Source: Prescottella equi (GTDB lineage: Bacteria > Actinomycetota > Actinomycetes > Mycobacteriales > Mycobacteriaceae). Taken from it: DNA of 64,000 bases. Numbering within the stretch: position 1 is the first letter of the stretch; every line of letters starts with the position of its first letter. The stretch lies in NCBI RefSeq assembly GCF_002094305.1, contig NZ_LWTX01000013.1, forward strand, positions 1 through 64,000. The letters run 5' to 3'. The position numbers were made by a program, and so were the translations under genes. The notes beneath the pieces are model-generated. The model had not been told where the DNA came from and did not search any database. It saw only the letters and a program-made list of their open reading frames with translations. Positions 17,082 to 25,277 of this stretch are shown here, piece after piece.

Positions 17082-19051
17082 CGGCGCTCGACACCGATGC
17101 CGCAAAGGCCACCTACCCGTCCTTCGGGTTGCGCGCGCTGATCGTGCTCACCGCCGTCCTGGGTCTGAACTACATCGTGTGGCGATGGTTGTTCTCGGTG
17201 AACTGGTCTGCTTGGTGGATCGCCGTCCCCCTGGTCGTGGCCGAGACGTACAGCCTGATCGACTCGTTGCTGTTCGGCTTGACGATGTGGCGGCTGAAGC
17301 GGCGGAAGGCGCCGCCCGAGCCCCCGCCCGGCGTGACCGTGGACGTGTTCATCACGACTTACAACGAGCCGCTCGACCTGGTTCTCGGCACCGCGGAAGC
17401 CGCGCAACGCATCCGGTACCCGCACACCACGTGGATCCTGGACGACGGAGATCGACCCGAACTCGCCGCCGCTGCAGCACGACTCGGGGTCCGCTATCTC
17501 ACCCGTTCGGCAGTGTGGGCCGACAAGCCGCGGCATGCCAAGGCCGGAAACCTGAACAACGCCCTCCTGGCCACCGAGGGCGAGTTCCTACTCGTCCTCG
17601 ACGCCGACCAGGTTCCCGATCCGGAGATCCTCCACCGCACGCTCGGCTACTTCCGGGACGAGAAGATGGCGTTGGTTCAGACGCCGCAGTACTTCGTGAA
17701 CGTTCCACCGTCCGATCCGCTCGGCAGCCAGGCGCCGCTCTTCTACGGGCCCATCCAGCAGGGCAAGGACGGGTGGAACGCAGCGTTCTTCTGCGGATCC
17801 AATGCGGTTCTGCGCCGAGAAGCGCTGATGCAACTGGGGATCACCGGCTACGTGCGGGCGGTCGAGGACGGCGTCCGCCGGACCCTGCGCACCGCGAGCA
17901 AGGTGCTCGATCGCGCCCGGATCGAGACCGACGAACCGTCTGTACGGGCCGCTCTGGACTCGGTACGTGCGGCGGTCGTCCGCGCCCGCGAGGATCTGCG
18001 CGCCGAGATCCCGATCGCCGACGTGACGTTCGAATTCCAGCAGCGGGTGGATGCTGCCGCCCGCGCCGTCGTCGAGGCCGATGCCGATGCGATGCGCGCC
18101 GACCTGGCAGCCATCGAATCGGTACTGGGGGAATCGGATCCGGACGATGCGCCGGGGGTCCTCCTCGACGACACCGTCCTGGGTCGACTCGCGGACCGCG
18201 ACTGGTCTCCGCTGGGTGCGATCGAGTCGGTGCGCCGCATGATCCGCGCGGTCGACGTCGGCCGGGACGACGAAGCGCAGCCCATGCTCCCGCTGGCGAC
18301 GATCTCGGTGACCGAGGACATGGCCACCTGCATGCGGCTGCATGCGCAGGGCTGGCGGTCGGCGTACCACCACGAGGTCCTCGCCCACGGTCTTGCTCCC
18401 GAGGATCTCGGCACGATGCTGACCCAGCGGCTGCGGTGGGCGCAGGGGACGATCCAGGTGATGCTGCGCGAGAACCCGCTGGTGCAGCGGGGCCTGACAC
18501 TCGCGCAGCGGTTGATGTACTGGGCCACGATGTGGAGTTACCTGTCCGGGTTCGCCGCCATCGCCTACATTGCGGCACCCGCGGTGTACCTGATCTTCGG
18601 CGTCATGCCGGTGGACGCCTACAGCTGGGACTTCTTCGGTCGGCTCGTCCCGTTCCTGGTGCTCAACCAGTTGCTCTTCTTCGTCGTCAGCAGGGGGACG
18701 CCGACGTGGCGCGGCCAGCAGTACAGCCTCGCGCTCTTCCCGGTATGGATTCGCGCGTGTACGACCGCGTTCGACAACGTGGTCCGCGGCAAGTCGCTGG
18801 GATTCGCAGTGACACCCAAGACGCGTCAGGAGCAGGGCGCGCTGCCGTGGCACCTGGTCCGCTGGCAACTGGGCGCGATGGGAATGCTCGTGGTGGCCTC
18901 CGTGATCGGGCTCGTCCAGCTCTACTTCGGTGCCATCTCGGTTCTCGGTGTCGGCGTCAACCTGTTCTGGGTGCTCTTCGACCTCGTGATCCTGAGCGTC
19001 GTGATCAAGGCGGTCCGCTACCGTGGGCCGGATTCGGAAGGAGTCAGATGA
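17078..19051 (+). CDS. cellulose-synthase-like membrane glycosyltransferase (GT2) with cytosolic insertion
   Basis: This 657-residue protein has two N-terminal membrane helices (about 15-65), a GT2 domain and several C-terminal helices (about 480-640). Processive-synthase motifs are present: DDGDR (Asp122), DAD (175-177), GSNAVLRR (240-247), TED (412-414) and QRLRW (450-454). In BcsA-like enzymes GSNAVLRR and TED are only a few dozen residues apart; here about 155 extra residues (about 255-410), helical, charged and Arg/Asp/Glu-rich, separate them. No PilZ domain is seen. It probably extrudes a beta-linked polysaccharide. The flanking SpoIIE, STAS and RsbW-like genes imply control by partner switching. 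Confidence 0.85.
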   Translation: MTALDTDAAKATYPSFGLRALIVLTAVLGLNYIVWRWLFSVNWSAWWIAVPLVVAETYSLIDSLLFGLTMWRLKRRKAPPEPPPGVTVDVFITTYNEPLDLVLGTAEAAQRIRYPHTTWILDDGDRPELAAAAARLGVRYLTRSAVWADKPRHAKAGNLNNALLATEGEFLLVLDADQVPDPEILHRTLGYFRDEKMALVQTPQYFVNVPPSDPLGSQAPLFYGPIQQGKDGWNAAFFCGSNAVLRREALMQLGITGYVRAVEDGVRRTLRTASKVLDRARIETDEPSVRAALDSVRAAVVRAREDLRAEIPIADVTFEFQQRVDAAARAVVEADADAMRADLAAIESVLGESDPDDAPGVLLDDTVLGRLADRDWSPLGAIESVRRMIRAVDVGRDDEAQPMLPLATISVTEDMATCMRLHAQGWRSAYHHEVLAHGLAPEDLGTMLTQRLRWAQGTIQVMLRENPLVQRGLTLAQRLMYWATMWSYLSGFAAIAYIAAPAVYLIFGVMPVDAYSWDFFGRLVPFLVLNQLLFFVVSRGTPTWRGQQYSLALFPVWIRACTTAFDNVVRGKSLGFAVTPKTRQEQGALPWHLVRWQLGAMGMLVVASVIGLVQLYFGAISVLGVGVNLFWVLFDLVILSVVIKAVRYRGPDSEGVR

Positions 19052-19386
19052 AGCGGTTCGACATCCGAACCACGGACGCGGGCGTCGTGGTCATCAGTCC
19101 ACAGGGTCGTCTCAACATGACGGCGGCGCCGATCCTCCGTGAACAGTTGCGCGAACTCGTCGAGGCCGGGTCGACCAGGCTGGTGGTCGACCTGGGCCGG
19201 ACCGATTTCATCGATTCATCGGGACTCGGGGCTCTGATCTCCGGCCTGAAGACGGCCCGTCAGGCCGGCGGTGACCTGCGTATCGCTGCGCCCACCGCGC
19301 AGATCGAGACGGTGCTCGAACTCACGAATCTCAATCGCGTCCTCCGCAGCCACGACAGCGCAGACAGCGCGTTCGATGCCCGGTGA
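19048..19386 (+). CDS. STAS domain anti-anti-sigma-like antagonist
   Basis: The 112-residue product is a single STAS domain with the FIDSSGLGALI motif; Ser57/Ser58 correspond to the phosphorylated serine of SpoIIAA/RsbV. It overlaps the glycosyltransferase stop (ATGA) and the next gene's start by 11 bp. The adjacent ATPase is its likely kinase and the SpoIIE protein upstream its likely phosphatase. No sigma factor is encoded in the operon, so the final target may be the glycosyltransferase. Confidence 0.88.
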   Translation: MKRFDIRTTDAGVVVISPQGRLNMTAAPILREQLRELVEAGSTRLVVDLGRTDFIDSSGLGALISGLKTARQAGGDLRIAAPTAQIETVLELTNLNRVLRSHDSADSAFDAR

Positions 19387-19813
19387 GAGCTCCGGACCCG
19401 ACGCGGGGAGCAGCAGCGGTGCCGGGCGTTCGCTGAGGCTGGTCACGGCCTCGGACACCCTCGACCGCATCCATGCGTTCCTGGACGAGGCGCTGGCCGG
19501 CGAGCCGGTCGACGATCTGGTGCGCATGCAGTTCGAGATCGCGGTGGCGGAGATCGCCGCGAACATCGTCGAACACACAGCACGGGACGCGCCGGTCGGT
19601 GTGCATCTGGAACTGCGCCTGCTGCCGGACCGACTCGAGGCGGAGTTCCGGGACGACGGCAGACCGGTTCGGGTCGACTTGGCGTCGGTGGCCCTCCCGG
19701 ACGACCTGGCCGAACGCGGACGCGGCTTGGCGATAGCGCGCGGGGCGCTCGACGAACTGTCGTACCGGCGCGACGGCGACACCAATCGTTGGCTCCTCGT
19801 CCGGCACCGGTAG
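19376..19813 (+). CDS. RsbW-like ATP-binding protein (anti-sigma/serine kinase)
   Basis: This 145-residue GHKL ATPase of the HATPase_c_2 type has an N-box-like AVAEIAANIVEHT (about 52-64), a D-box FRDDGRPV and a glycine-rich ERGRGLAIARGAL. ATG at 19376, inside the STAS coding end, gives the natural length; the first 18 residues are a low-complexity Ser/Gly stretch. Such proteins phosphorylate STAS antagonists and bind a client when the antagonist is phosphorylated. The client is usually a sigma factor, but none is nearby. It ends the operon. Confidence 0.82.
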   Translation: MPGESSGPDAGSSSGAGRSLRLVTASDTLDRIHAFLDEALAGEPVDDLVRMQFEIAVAEIAANIVEHTARDAPVGVHLELRLLPDRLEAEFRDDGRPVRVDLASVALPDDLAERGRGLAIARGALDELSYRRDGDTNRWLLVRHR

Positions 19814-19836
19814 CCGGGACACCAAACCGACGGACG

Positions 19837-20391
19837 TCAGTCGATCGGGGTGGCCCGGTGGTAGCGGCCCTCGTGGTACAGCAGGGGAGCGGCGGAGGCC
19901 TCGGCGTCGTTCTCGTTGTGCAGGCGGGTGATCAGGCCGATCACCAGGGTGTGGTCGCCGGCCGGGATCAGCTGATGGATGGTGGTGCGCATCCAGATCG
20001 GGGTGCCGTGCAGCACGGGCTCGCCGGTCTCGAGGCGCGACCACAGCGACTCGTCACTGAACCGCTGGTCGGCGCTGCGCGAGAACCGCTGCGAGAGGTG
20101 CTGCTGGTGCTCCCCGAGCAGATGCACGACAACTGAGTCGGCGGCGTGGAGCGCATTGATGCTCGACGAGTTCAGTGCGATGTTGAACGAGATGAGCGGC
20201 GGATTCATCGACAGTGACGCGAACGACGTCGCCGTGAAGCCGACCGGACCGTTCTCCGAATCGAGGGTGACGATGGTGACGCCGGCCGGGTGGCGGCGCA
20301 TCGCGGCCTTGTACTCCTCGTTGCTGATGCTCTCCACGCCATCGGCGGGGACGACAGCAAGCTCGGACGCGTTCTCGACAGACTGTGACAA
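19837..20391 (-). CDS. flavin reductase family protein
   Basis: This 184-residue flavin reductase-like split-barrel protein has the family pattern [36 protein letters not shown] (seen at about residues 34-70) and a C-terminal LLYHEGRYH. Such proteins reduce FMN or FAD with NAD(P)H, often for a two-component monooxygenase. No oxygenase lies beside it here; the luciferase-like relict at 12.5 kb is the only candidate partner in the window. A TATAGT box about 40 nt upstream of the start (near 20433) may be its -10. Confidence 0.82.
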   Translation of the reverse strand: MSQSVENASELAVVPADGVESISNEEYKAAMRRHPAGVTIVTLDSENGPVGFTATSFASLSMNPPLISFNIALNSSSINALHAADSVVVHLLGEHQQHLSQRFSRSADQRFSDESLWSRLETGEPVLHGTPIWMRTTIHQLIPAGDHTLVIGLITRLHNENDAEASAAPLLYHEGRYHRATPID

Positions 20392-20515
20392 GGCATTCTC
20401 CGATTCGAACCTGGTGGACTGCCGCCACTATAAGGCCAGGCTCACCGGGCAACCAGGTTCTCGTTCACTGAGCGGGCAACTGCTGTTCCCCTTGCTCCGT
20501 CCGGCATCCGACCGA

Positions 20516-20989
20516 TCAGTCCATGTCGACGGCCAGACCGGCCGTGACCCGCAGAAGTTCGGGAAACGTGCTGCGGAAGACCGTGTCGGGATGCCCGGCG
20601 GCCGCCCACAGTTCCGGGTGGGCGGCGAGCGCGGAGTCGAGATATGTCGGCAGGTTGGTGGGGTGTCCCAGCGGCGCCACACCACCGATCGGCTGCCCGG
20701 TGACCTCCTGCGCGAGATCGAGCGGGGCGCGCGTCAGGGTGCCCTGCAGACGAGCCCCGGTGGCGGCCAGGTCCACCTCGTGTGAGCCCGAGACGAGCAG
20801 CAGCACCGGCTCGTCGTCCAGGAGGAAGATGAGCGACTTCACGATCGCGCCGGGATCCGCGCCCAGAGCTTCCGCAGCCTCCAGGGCGCTGCGGGTCGGT
20901 GCCGGCTGGGTGACGATGACGCCGTGGTGGCCGCGCGCGATCAACGTGTCGGCGACGTGCGCCGCATTGGGATGCAGCAGCCTGGGCAT
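20516..20989 (-). CDS. YbaK/EbsC-type aminoacyl-tRNA deacylase
   Basis: This 157-residue single-domain YbaK/ProX-like protein has an N-terminal ALGADPGAIVKSLIFLLDDEPVLLLVSGSHEVDL region (seen in parts) with the conserved Lys, then GQPIGGVAPLGHP with the conserved Gly-Gly-Val-Pro-like loop. These enzymes hydrolyse mischarged Cys- or Ala-tRNA. ATG at 20989 gives the usual family length. It is probably monocistronic, or co-transcribed with the membrane protein gene whose stop is 15 nt upstream. Confidence 0.82.
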   Translation of the reverse strand: MPRLLHPNAAHVADTLIARGHHGVIVTQPAPTRSALEAAEALGADPGAIVKSLIFLLDDEPVLLLVSGSHEVDLAATGARLQGTLTRAPLDLAQEVTGQPIGGVAPLGHPTNLPTYLDSALAAHPELWAAAGHPDTVFRSTFPELLRVTAGLAVDMD

Positions 20990-21004
20990 GGGTTCAGAGT
21001 AGGA

Positions 21005-22117
21005 CTACTTCGCGGCCGGGGCAGCCGTATCGGCACTCGAACTGACGGTCCTCCGTGACCGCCACGCCGTGAAGCCGAGGAGCAGTACGGCCCCGACAGC
21101 CGTGTACAGCGCCAGCGCCACCGTGGGCTGTCCCAGCCCGACGTTGTCGAAGTACACGATGCTGCGCACCCCCTCGGTGCCCGCGCCGGGCGTGATCCAC
21201 TTACCGATGGCCGCGTAGAAGCTCGGGATCACGTTGGCGCCGAACGCGCCCCCCGCGCTCGGATTGCCGAGGACCACGAACACCGCGATCGCGAGCGGCA
21301 CCGCGAGGATGCCGACCGCCGCCCGCAGGCCCAAGGTGAACAGGCCGGTGGCGAACACGACTCCCGTGCCCAGGATCCACAGCGGGAACCAGTGCCCGGC
21401 AAAGGTTCCCAGGACGTGTGTCGTGATGAGTGCGCCGAGGGCGCCCGAGACGACGGAGTATCCGAACATCACGGCGACATGTCCCCATGCCTGCCGGAGC
21501 GTCGCAGGTGCTCCGATGATCAGGCCGATCGCCGCCGCCAGCAGGTAGCCGCCGACGACCCAGCCGATCGACAGGTAGAAGCCCGACAGTCCGCGGTTGT
21601 CGTGTGCCCCGACGGGGATCTCGTCGCGCACGACCAACTGGCGGTCCTGGCTCTGCGCGACCTGTCCGAAGACCGACTCGAGTGCCGAAGCGATGGAACT
21701 GCCACCCGCGCTCGCGGTGATGAGGGTGTCGGTGCCGTTCGGTGCGATCACGTACGCACCCTGGATCTCGCGCTCGCGGAGCAGCTGCCGCACCTCGGCG
21801 GTGTCGACGGCGGTGCGGGCGTCGACCGGACTTCCGTCGAGCGCGTTGAGCTTGTCGACCGATTGCTGCGGTATCCCGGCGGGCACCCCCGGTCCGGCGA
21901 CGACGGCGACCGAGATGTCCCGCGGTGTCGGCTGGTGGAAGGCCGCGACGTAACTGAGGATGAATCCGAGTTGCAGAGCCAGCACGCCGACGACGAGCGC
22001 GGCCATCACCTTGCGGGAGCCGAAGCGCTCGAGCGGACTGGCAGGCGCCTGGGGGACGGCGGGGGTGGTGGCGGACGACGTCGGAACGTCGGCTGTCTCG
22101 GTGGTAGGTGCGGTCAC
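21005..22117 (-). CDS. DUF3533/YhgE-like multi-pass membrane protein
   Basis: This 370-residue protein has one N-terminal membrane helix (about 38-58), an extracellular domain (about 60-180) and five or six C-terminal helices (about 185-350), with a low-complexity Thr/Ala/Pro N-terminus. The layout matches ABC-2-permease-like DUF3533/YhgE-Pip proteins, often linked to export of or resistance to membrane-active compounds. GTG at 22117 follows a GAGGAC element. It is divergent from a TetR regulator, with a 31-bp palindrome between them, so it is probably the repressor's target. No ATPase partner is nearby. Confidence 0.75.
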   Translation of the reverse strand: MTAPTTETADVPTSSATTPAVPQAPASPLERFGSRKVMAALVVGVLALQLGFILSYVAAFHQPTPRDISVAVVAGPGVPAGIPQQSVDKLNALDGSPVDARTAVDTAEVRQLLREREIQGAYVIAPNGTDTLITASAGGSSIASALESVFGQVAQSQDRQLVVRDEIPVGAHDNRGLSGFYLSIGWVVGGYLLAAAIGLIIGAPATLRQAWGHVAVMFGYSVVSGALGALITTHVLGTFAGHWFPLWILGTGVVFATGLFTLGLRAAVGILAVPLAIAVFVVLGNPSAGGAFGANVIPSFYAAIGKWITPGAGTEGVRSIVYFDNVGLGQPTVALALYTAVGAVLLLGFTAWRSRRTVSSSADTAAPAAK

Positions 22118-22155
22118 GGGTGTCCTCGGTGTCTGAGTGGTTTCGCGGTCTTGTC

Positions 22156-22186
22156 GATACCGTGGGTATTGAATACCCTAGGTATC
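22156..22186. promoter_or_regulatory. 31-bp palindromic TetR operator
   Basis: Arms GATACC..GGGTATT and AATACCC..GGTATC form a near-perfect inverted repeat centred on G22171, with mismatches only at the two bases inside each arm. It ends at the base before the TetR start codon and covers the TetR -10-like TACCCT (22174-22179). It lies 39 bp upstream of the divergent DUF3533 gene. Position and symmetry mark it as the repressor's operator for both genes. Confidence 0.75.
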
Positions 22187-22819
22187 GTGACTGGTAGTCG
22201 TCAAGACGAGTTGTCCGCGACTGCGCGGCCGGGGCGGGACGTGGTGCGGGCGCGGATCCTCGAGGCCGCCGCCGACGAGTTCGCCGAACAGGGCTTCGCC
22301 GGCGCCAAGCTCGCCGAGATCGCCCGCCGCGCCGGCTTCACCAAGGGGGCCGTGTACTCGAACTTCGAGTCGAAACAGGATCTGTTCGCCGAGTTGTTCG
22401 CGCAGCGCTCCCTCGACCTCGCCGGCCGCGTCCTCGCCGAGATCTCCGGCCTGGACCTCGCCCACGCGGTGGGTCGCGGCGGTGCGGAGATCGCGTCCGC
22501 GCTCACCGCTGACCCGGGATGGTCGCTGCTGGTACTCGAGTTCGGTGTCCAGGCCGGCCGCGATCCGGTCGTGAAGCAGGCATACCTGCGCGAACGTCGT
22601 TATCTGCGCGGCAAACTCGTCGAACTGATCGGCGACCGTGCTCGGGAGTGGGGGGTGGACCTCGACGTCCGCACCACCGCCATCGCCTTGATGGCCCTCA
22701 TCTCCGGGCTGGTCCTCGAACACTCCGTCGACCCCGAGGAAGTGGACCAACGCGCGATGGGTGAGGTGGTGACCACCCTGTTCGCCGGAGCCGTCGCACG
22801 GGCCACGCGGTCTCAGTAG
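22187..22819 (+). CDS. TetR/AcrR family transcriptional regulator
   Basis: This 210-residue regulator has an N-terminal helix-turn-helix (about 18-65: RILEAAADEFAEQG, then AKLAEIARRAGFTKGAVYSNFESKQDL) and a divergent ligand-binding C-terminal domain. GTG at 22187 is preferred because it follows TACCCT by 7 nt and has no ribosome binding site, fitting a leaderless mRNA. Its operator covers its own promoter and faces the divergent DUF3533 transporter, so it likely represses both until an inducer binds. The stop overlaps the convergent OHCU decarboxylase gene by 7 bp. Confidence 0.88.
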   Translation: MTGSRQDELSATARPGRDVVRARILEAAADEFAEQGFAGAKLAEIARRAGFTKGAVYSNFESKQDLFAELFAQRSLDLAGRVLAEISGLDLAHAVGRGGAEIASALTADPGWSLLVLEFGVQAGRDPVVKQAYLRERRYLRGKLVELIGDRAREWGVDLDVRTTAIALMALISGLVLEHSVDPEEVDQRAMGEVVTTLFAGAVARATRSQ

Positions 22820-23334
22820 TCCGGAAACCCGCCCTCCGGCCCCAGCATCCGTTCCAGCCGGGTCCGTGTGATCCGCGCGAGTTCCGTTGTCCGGACTTTT
22901 CGTTCGGTGTCGACGTCGTGGGTCATCCGCGCCGTCAGGTCGGCCAACAGCGCGCGTCCGTCACGCCCGTCGGAGAACCACACGTACCGGAAGCCGAACA
23001 ACTCCTCGTACGCCGCGGCGGCGTCCTCGAGGGTGTGCATGACGGCGGCATCCTCGACCCACACGGCGCACTGCTCACGGAACGAGGGTCGGCTGCGGGC
23101 CCGGGAACCGATCCGGGGATGACCCTGCAGCGCCTGCTCGATCTCCGGCTCGGGCAGCGCGTGCAGTTCCGCGTCCGCGGCCGCCAGAAGCTCGGTGTAC
23201 GTCCGGTATTCGCGGCCGTCGGCGATGCGCGTCGACCACGACAGGCAGCAGCAGCACTCGAAGAGCGCGTGCACCGCCCGGCGGCGGGGCAGCTCGTTGA
23301 ACCGGTCGAGGCCGATTCCCTGATGCATGAGCAT
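22813..23334 (-). CDS. OHCU decarboxylase-like protein
   Basis: This 173-residue protein resembles 2-oxo-4-hydroxy-4-carboxy-5-ureidoimidazoline decarboxylase of uric acid breakdown. It has the GHPRIGSRA motif with the catalytic-type His, an N-terminal FNELPRRRAVHALFECC region, and YEELFGFRYVW near residue 120. Four cysteines in a row (about 25-28) are unusual. ATG at 23334 follows AAAGGGG by about 9 nt. The usual urate oxidase and HIU hydrolase neighbours are absent, so purine breakdown is inferred only from family. Confidence 0.75.
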   Translation of the reverse strand: MLMHQGIGLDRFNELPRRRAVHALFECCCCLSWSTRIADGREYRTYTELLAAADAELHALPEPEIEQALQGHPRIGSRARSRPSFREQCAVWVEDAAVMHTLEDAAAAYEELFGFRYVWFSDGRDGRALLADLTARMTHDVDTERKVRTTELARITRTRLERMLGPEGGFPDY

Positions 23335-23553
23335 GTGCAACCCCTTTCGACGTCGTTGCCACCTGCGGGTACTCAGATCATGCGCGTGTCGCGGCGTGGA
23401 ACGGGTCCGTGGACGGGGGAATTTCCGCACATTTAACGACCCGCCACGGTCGCCGAGGGTGGGCCGCGCACTGGAATCGCGACTCCGGAGCGCCGGGCCG
23501 ACCGAACTGGGAGTATCGAGTACGCCCGCGACGCGATGGGACAGGAGGACGAC

Positions 23554-23907
23554 ATGCGCGTCACTCGCATAACGGCCAATCTGCATGTCCCCGAGGTCGA
23601 TGGGGCCAAACGGTTCTACGCCGACTTCCTCGGATTGAGCACCGAGGAGTTCGACATGGGTTGGGTCACGCGCCTCACTTCTCCCGACACCGGCGTGAGT
23701 GTCCAGCTCGTCACCGGCGACGCATCGGCGCCCGAGGATTCGGTGGTGTCGGTGCACACGACCGACGTCGACGCCGCGTACGCCGAAGCGCAGGCGGCCG
23801 GATACGAGATCGTCCATCCGCTCACCACGGAACCGTGGGGGGTGCGCAGGTTCTTCGTTCGCGCACCGGACGGCAACGTCCTCAACATCGTTCGGCATCA
23901 CGAATGA
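23554..23907 (+). CDS. VOC family (glyoxalase/bleomycin resistance-like) protein
   Basis: This 117-residue protein forms a single vicinal-oxygen-chelate domain: VPEVDGAKRFYADFLGL at about 13-29, a central VVSVHTTDVDAAYAEAQAAG, and RRFFVRAPDGNVLNIVRH at the end. ATG at 23554 is chosen because AGGAGG lies 5 nt before it. It precedes a CMD-family gene by 30 nt, so the two probably share a transcript. Substrate unknown; many such proteins bind metals, drugs or small ketones. Confidence 0.82.
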   Translation: MRVTRITANLHVPEVDGAKRFYADFLGLSTEEFDMGWVTRLTSPDTGVSVQLVTGDASAPEDSVVSVHTTDVDAAYAEAQAAGYEIVHPLTTEPWGVRRFFVRAPDGNVLNIVRHHE

Positions 23908-23937
23908 CGGCACTACATCCGCAACAGAGGAGCGCAC

Positions 23938-24375
23938 ATGAGTTCGGTGAATCTCGGCAAGCAGCACCCGGACGCGTACAAACAGTTGATCGCGCTCAAC
24001 GGGCAGGCCGACGCCGCGGTCGAAGCGTCGGGTCTGGGCCCACTGGTCGGCGATCTCGTGAAGATCAGGATCTCCCAACTCAACGGCTGCGCCTTCTGCC
24101 TCCGGATGCACACCCGCGACGCCCTCGAGAAGGGAGAGACCACCGATCGGGTGGCCGTACTGGCGGCCTGGTGGGAATCGCAGTACTTCTCGCCGCAGGA
24201 ACGGGCGGCGCTCGCGCTGGCGGAGCAGGTGACACGACTGTCGGTGCCGGACGCCCGGGCGTGGGACGACGGATCCCTCACCGACGAGCAAGTGTCGGCG
24301 ATCAGTTGGCTCGCGATCGTGATGAACGCGTGGAACCGCGTCGCGATCACCAGCCACTATCCCGTCGCGCCCTGA
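23938..24375 (+). CDS. carboxymuconolactone decarboxylase/AhpD-like protein
   Basis: This 145-residue helical protein has the AhpD-type redox motif NGCAFCLRMHTRDA (CxxC plus His, near residues 56-69). Such proteins act as peroxidase reductants or as small decarboxylases. ATG at 23938 follows GGAG. Unlike the CMD gene at 27.8 kb, no ECF41 promoter or sigma gene is attached to it. It is likely co-transcribed with the upstream VOC gene. Confidence 0.82.
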   Translation: MSSVNLGKQHPDAYKQLIALNGQADAAVEASGLGPLVGDLVKIRISQLNGCAFCLRMHTRDALEKGETTDRVAVLAAWWESQYFSPQERAALALAEQVTRLSVPDARAWDDGSLTDEQVSAISWLAIVMNAWNRVAITSHYPVAP

Positions 24376-24413
24376 CTCTGGTGCGCCCGAGGCCGTCAAG
24401 TTACTCTTCGGTA

Positions 24414-25244
24414 ATGACGGAACAGCAGAGCTGGAAGGCGTTCACAGTCGAGCGCAAGGACCACGTCGCGCAGGTGACGCTGATCGGACCCGGCAAGGGC
24501 AACGCGATGGGACCGGACTTCTGGGACGAGCTGCCCGGCATCTTCGCCGAACTCGACGCCGACCCCGAGGTGCGGGCGGTCGTGCTCGCCGGATCCGGCA
24601 AACACTTCTCGTTCGGATTGGACCTGCCCGCGATGAGTGGAGGCTTCGGCGCCGTGCTCGCCGACAAGGCCCAGGCCGGGCCGCGCACCGACTTCCACAA
24701 CCTCATCAAGCGGATGCAGTCCGGTATCAACGCTGTCGCGGACTGCCGCAAGCCCGTCGTCGCCGCGATCCAGGGCTGGTGCATCGGCGGCGGCGTCGAC
24801 CTGATCTCGGCCGCCGACATCCGTTACGCGAGCGCCGATGCGAAGTTCAGCATCCGCGAGGTCAAGGTTGCTATCGTCGCCGACATGGGCAGCTTCGCCC
24901 GCCTGCCGGCGATCATCGGCGACGGGCATCTGCGTGAACTCGCGCTGACCGGCAAGGACATCGACGCCGCCCGCGCGGAGAAGATCGGACTGGTCAATGA
25001 CGTGTTCGAGGACGCCGACGCAGTACTCGCCGCGGCCCACGCGACCGCCGCCGAGATCGCGGCCAACCCGCCGCTCGTGGTGCAGGGTGTCAAGGACGTG
25101 CTCGACCACAGCCGATCCGCGGGGGTGAACGACAGCCTGCGTTACGTGGCCGCGTGGAATGCGGCCTTCCTGCCGTCGGAGGACCTCACCGAGGCCATCA
25201 CGGCGGTGTTCCAGAAGCGTCCACCCGAGTTCCGGGGACGCTGA
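24414..25244 (+). CDS. enoyl-CoA hydratase/isomerase (crotonase) family protein
   Basis: This 276-residue crotonase fold protein has the first oxyanion-hole segment VVLAGSGKHFSFGLDLPAMSG (in parts, about 58-78) and the second, QGWCIGGGVDLISAADIRYAS, with an Asp in ADMGSFARLPAIIG where many hydratases carry an acid. This suggests dienoyl-CoA isomerase-like chemistry rather than plain hydration. ATG at 24414 lacks a ribosome binding site but follows TACTCT (24402-24407) by 6 nt, so it is probably leaderless. The MFS gene follows 33 nt later. Confidence 0.82.
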   Translation: MTEQQSWKAFTVERKDHVAQVTLIGPGKGNAMGPDFWDELPGIFAELDADPEVRAVVLAGSGKHFSFGLDLPAMSGGFGAVLADKAQAGPRTDFHNLIKRMQSGINAVADCRKPVVAAIQGWCIGGGVDLISAADIRYASADAKFSIREVKVAIVADMGSFARLPAIIGDGHLRELALTGKDIDAARAEKIGLVNDVFEDADAVLAAAHATAAEIAANPPLVVQGVKDVLDHSRSAGVNDSLRYVAAWNAAFLPSEDLTEAITAVFQKRPPEFRGR

Positions 25245-25277
25245 CCGCGATGTGACGAGCGACGGCGGGGGCCGGAC

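Noticed and set aside
23938-24375. A second CMD-ECF41 module at the AhpD-like gene
   Set aside because: There is no sigma gene next to it and no TGTCACA-type promoter upstream.
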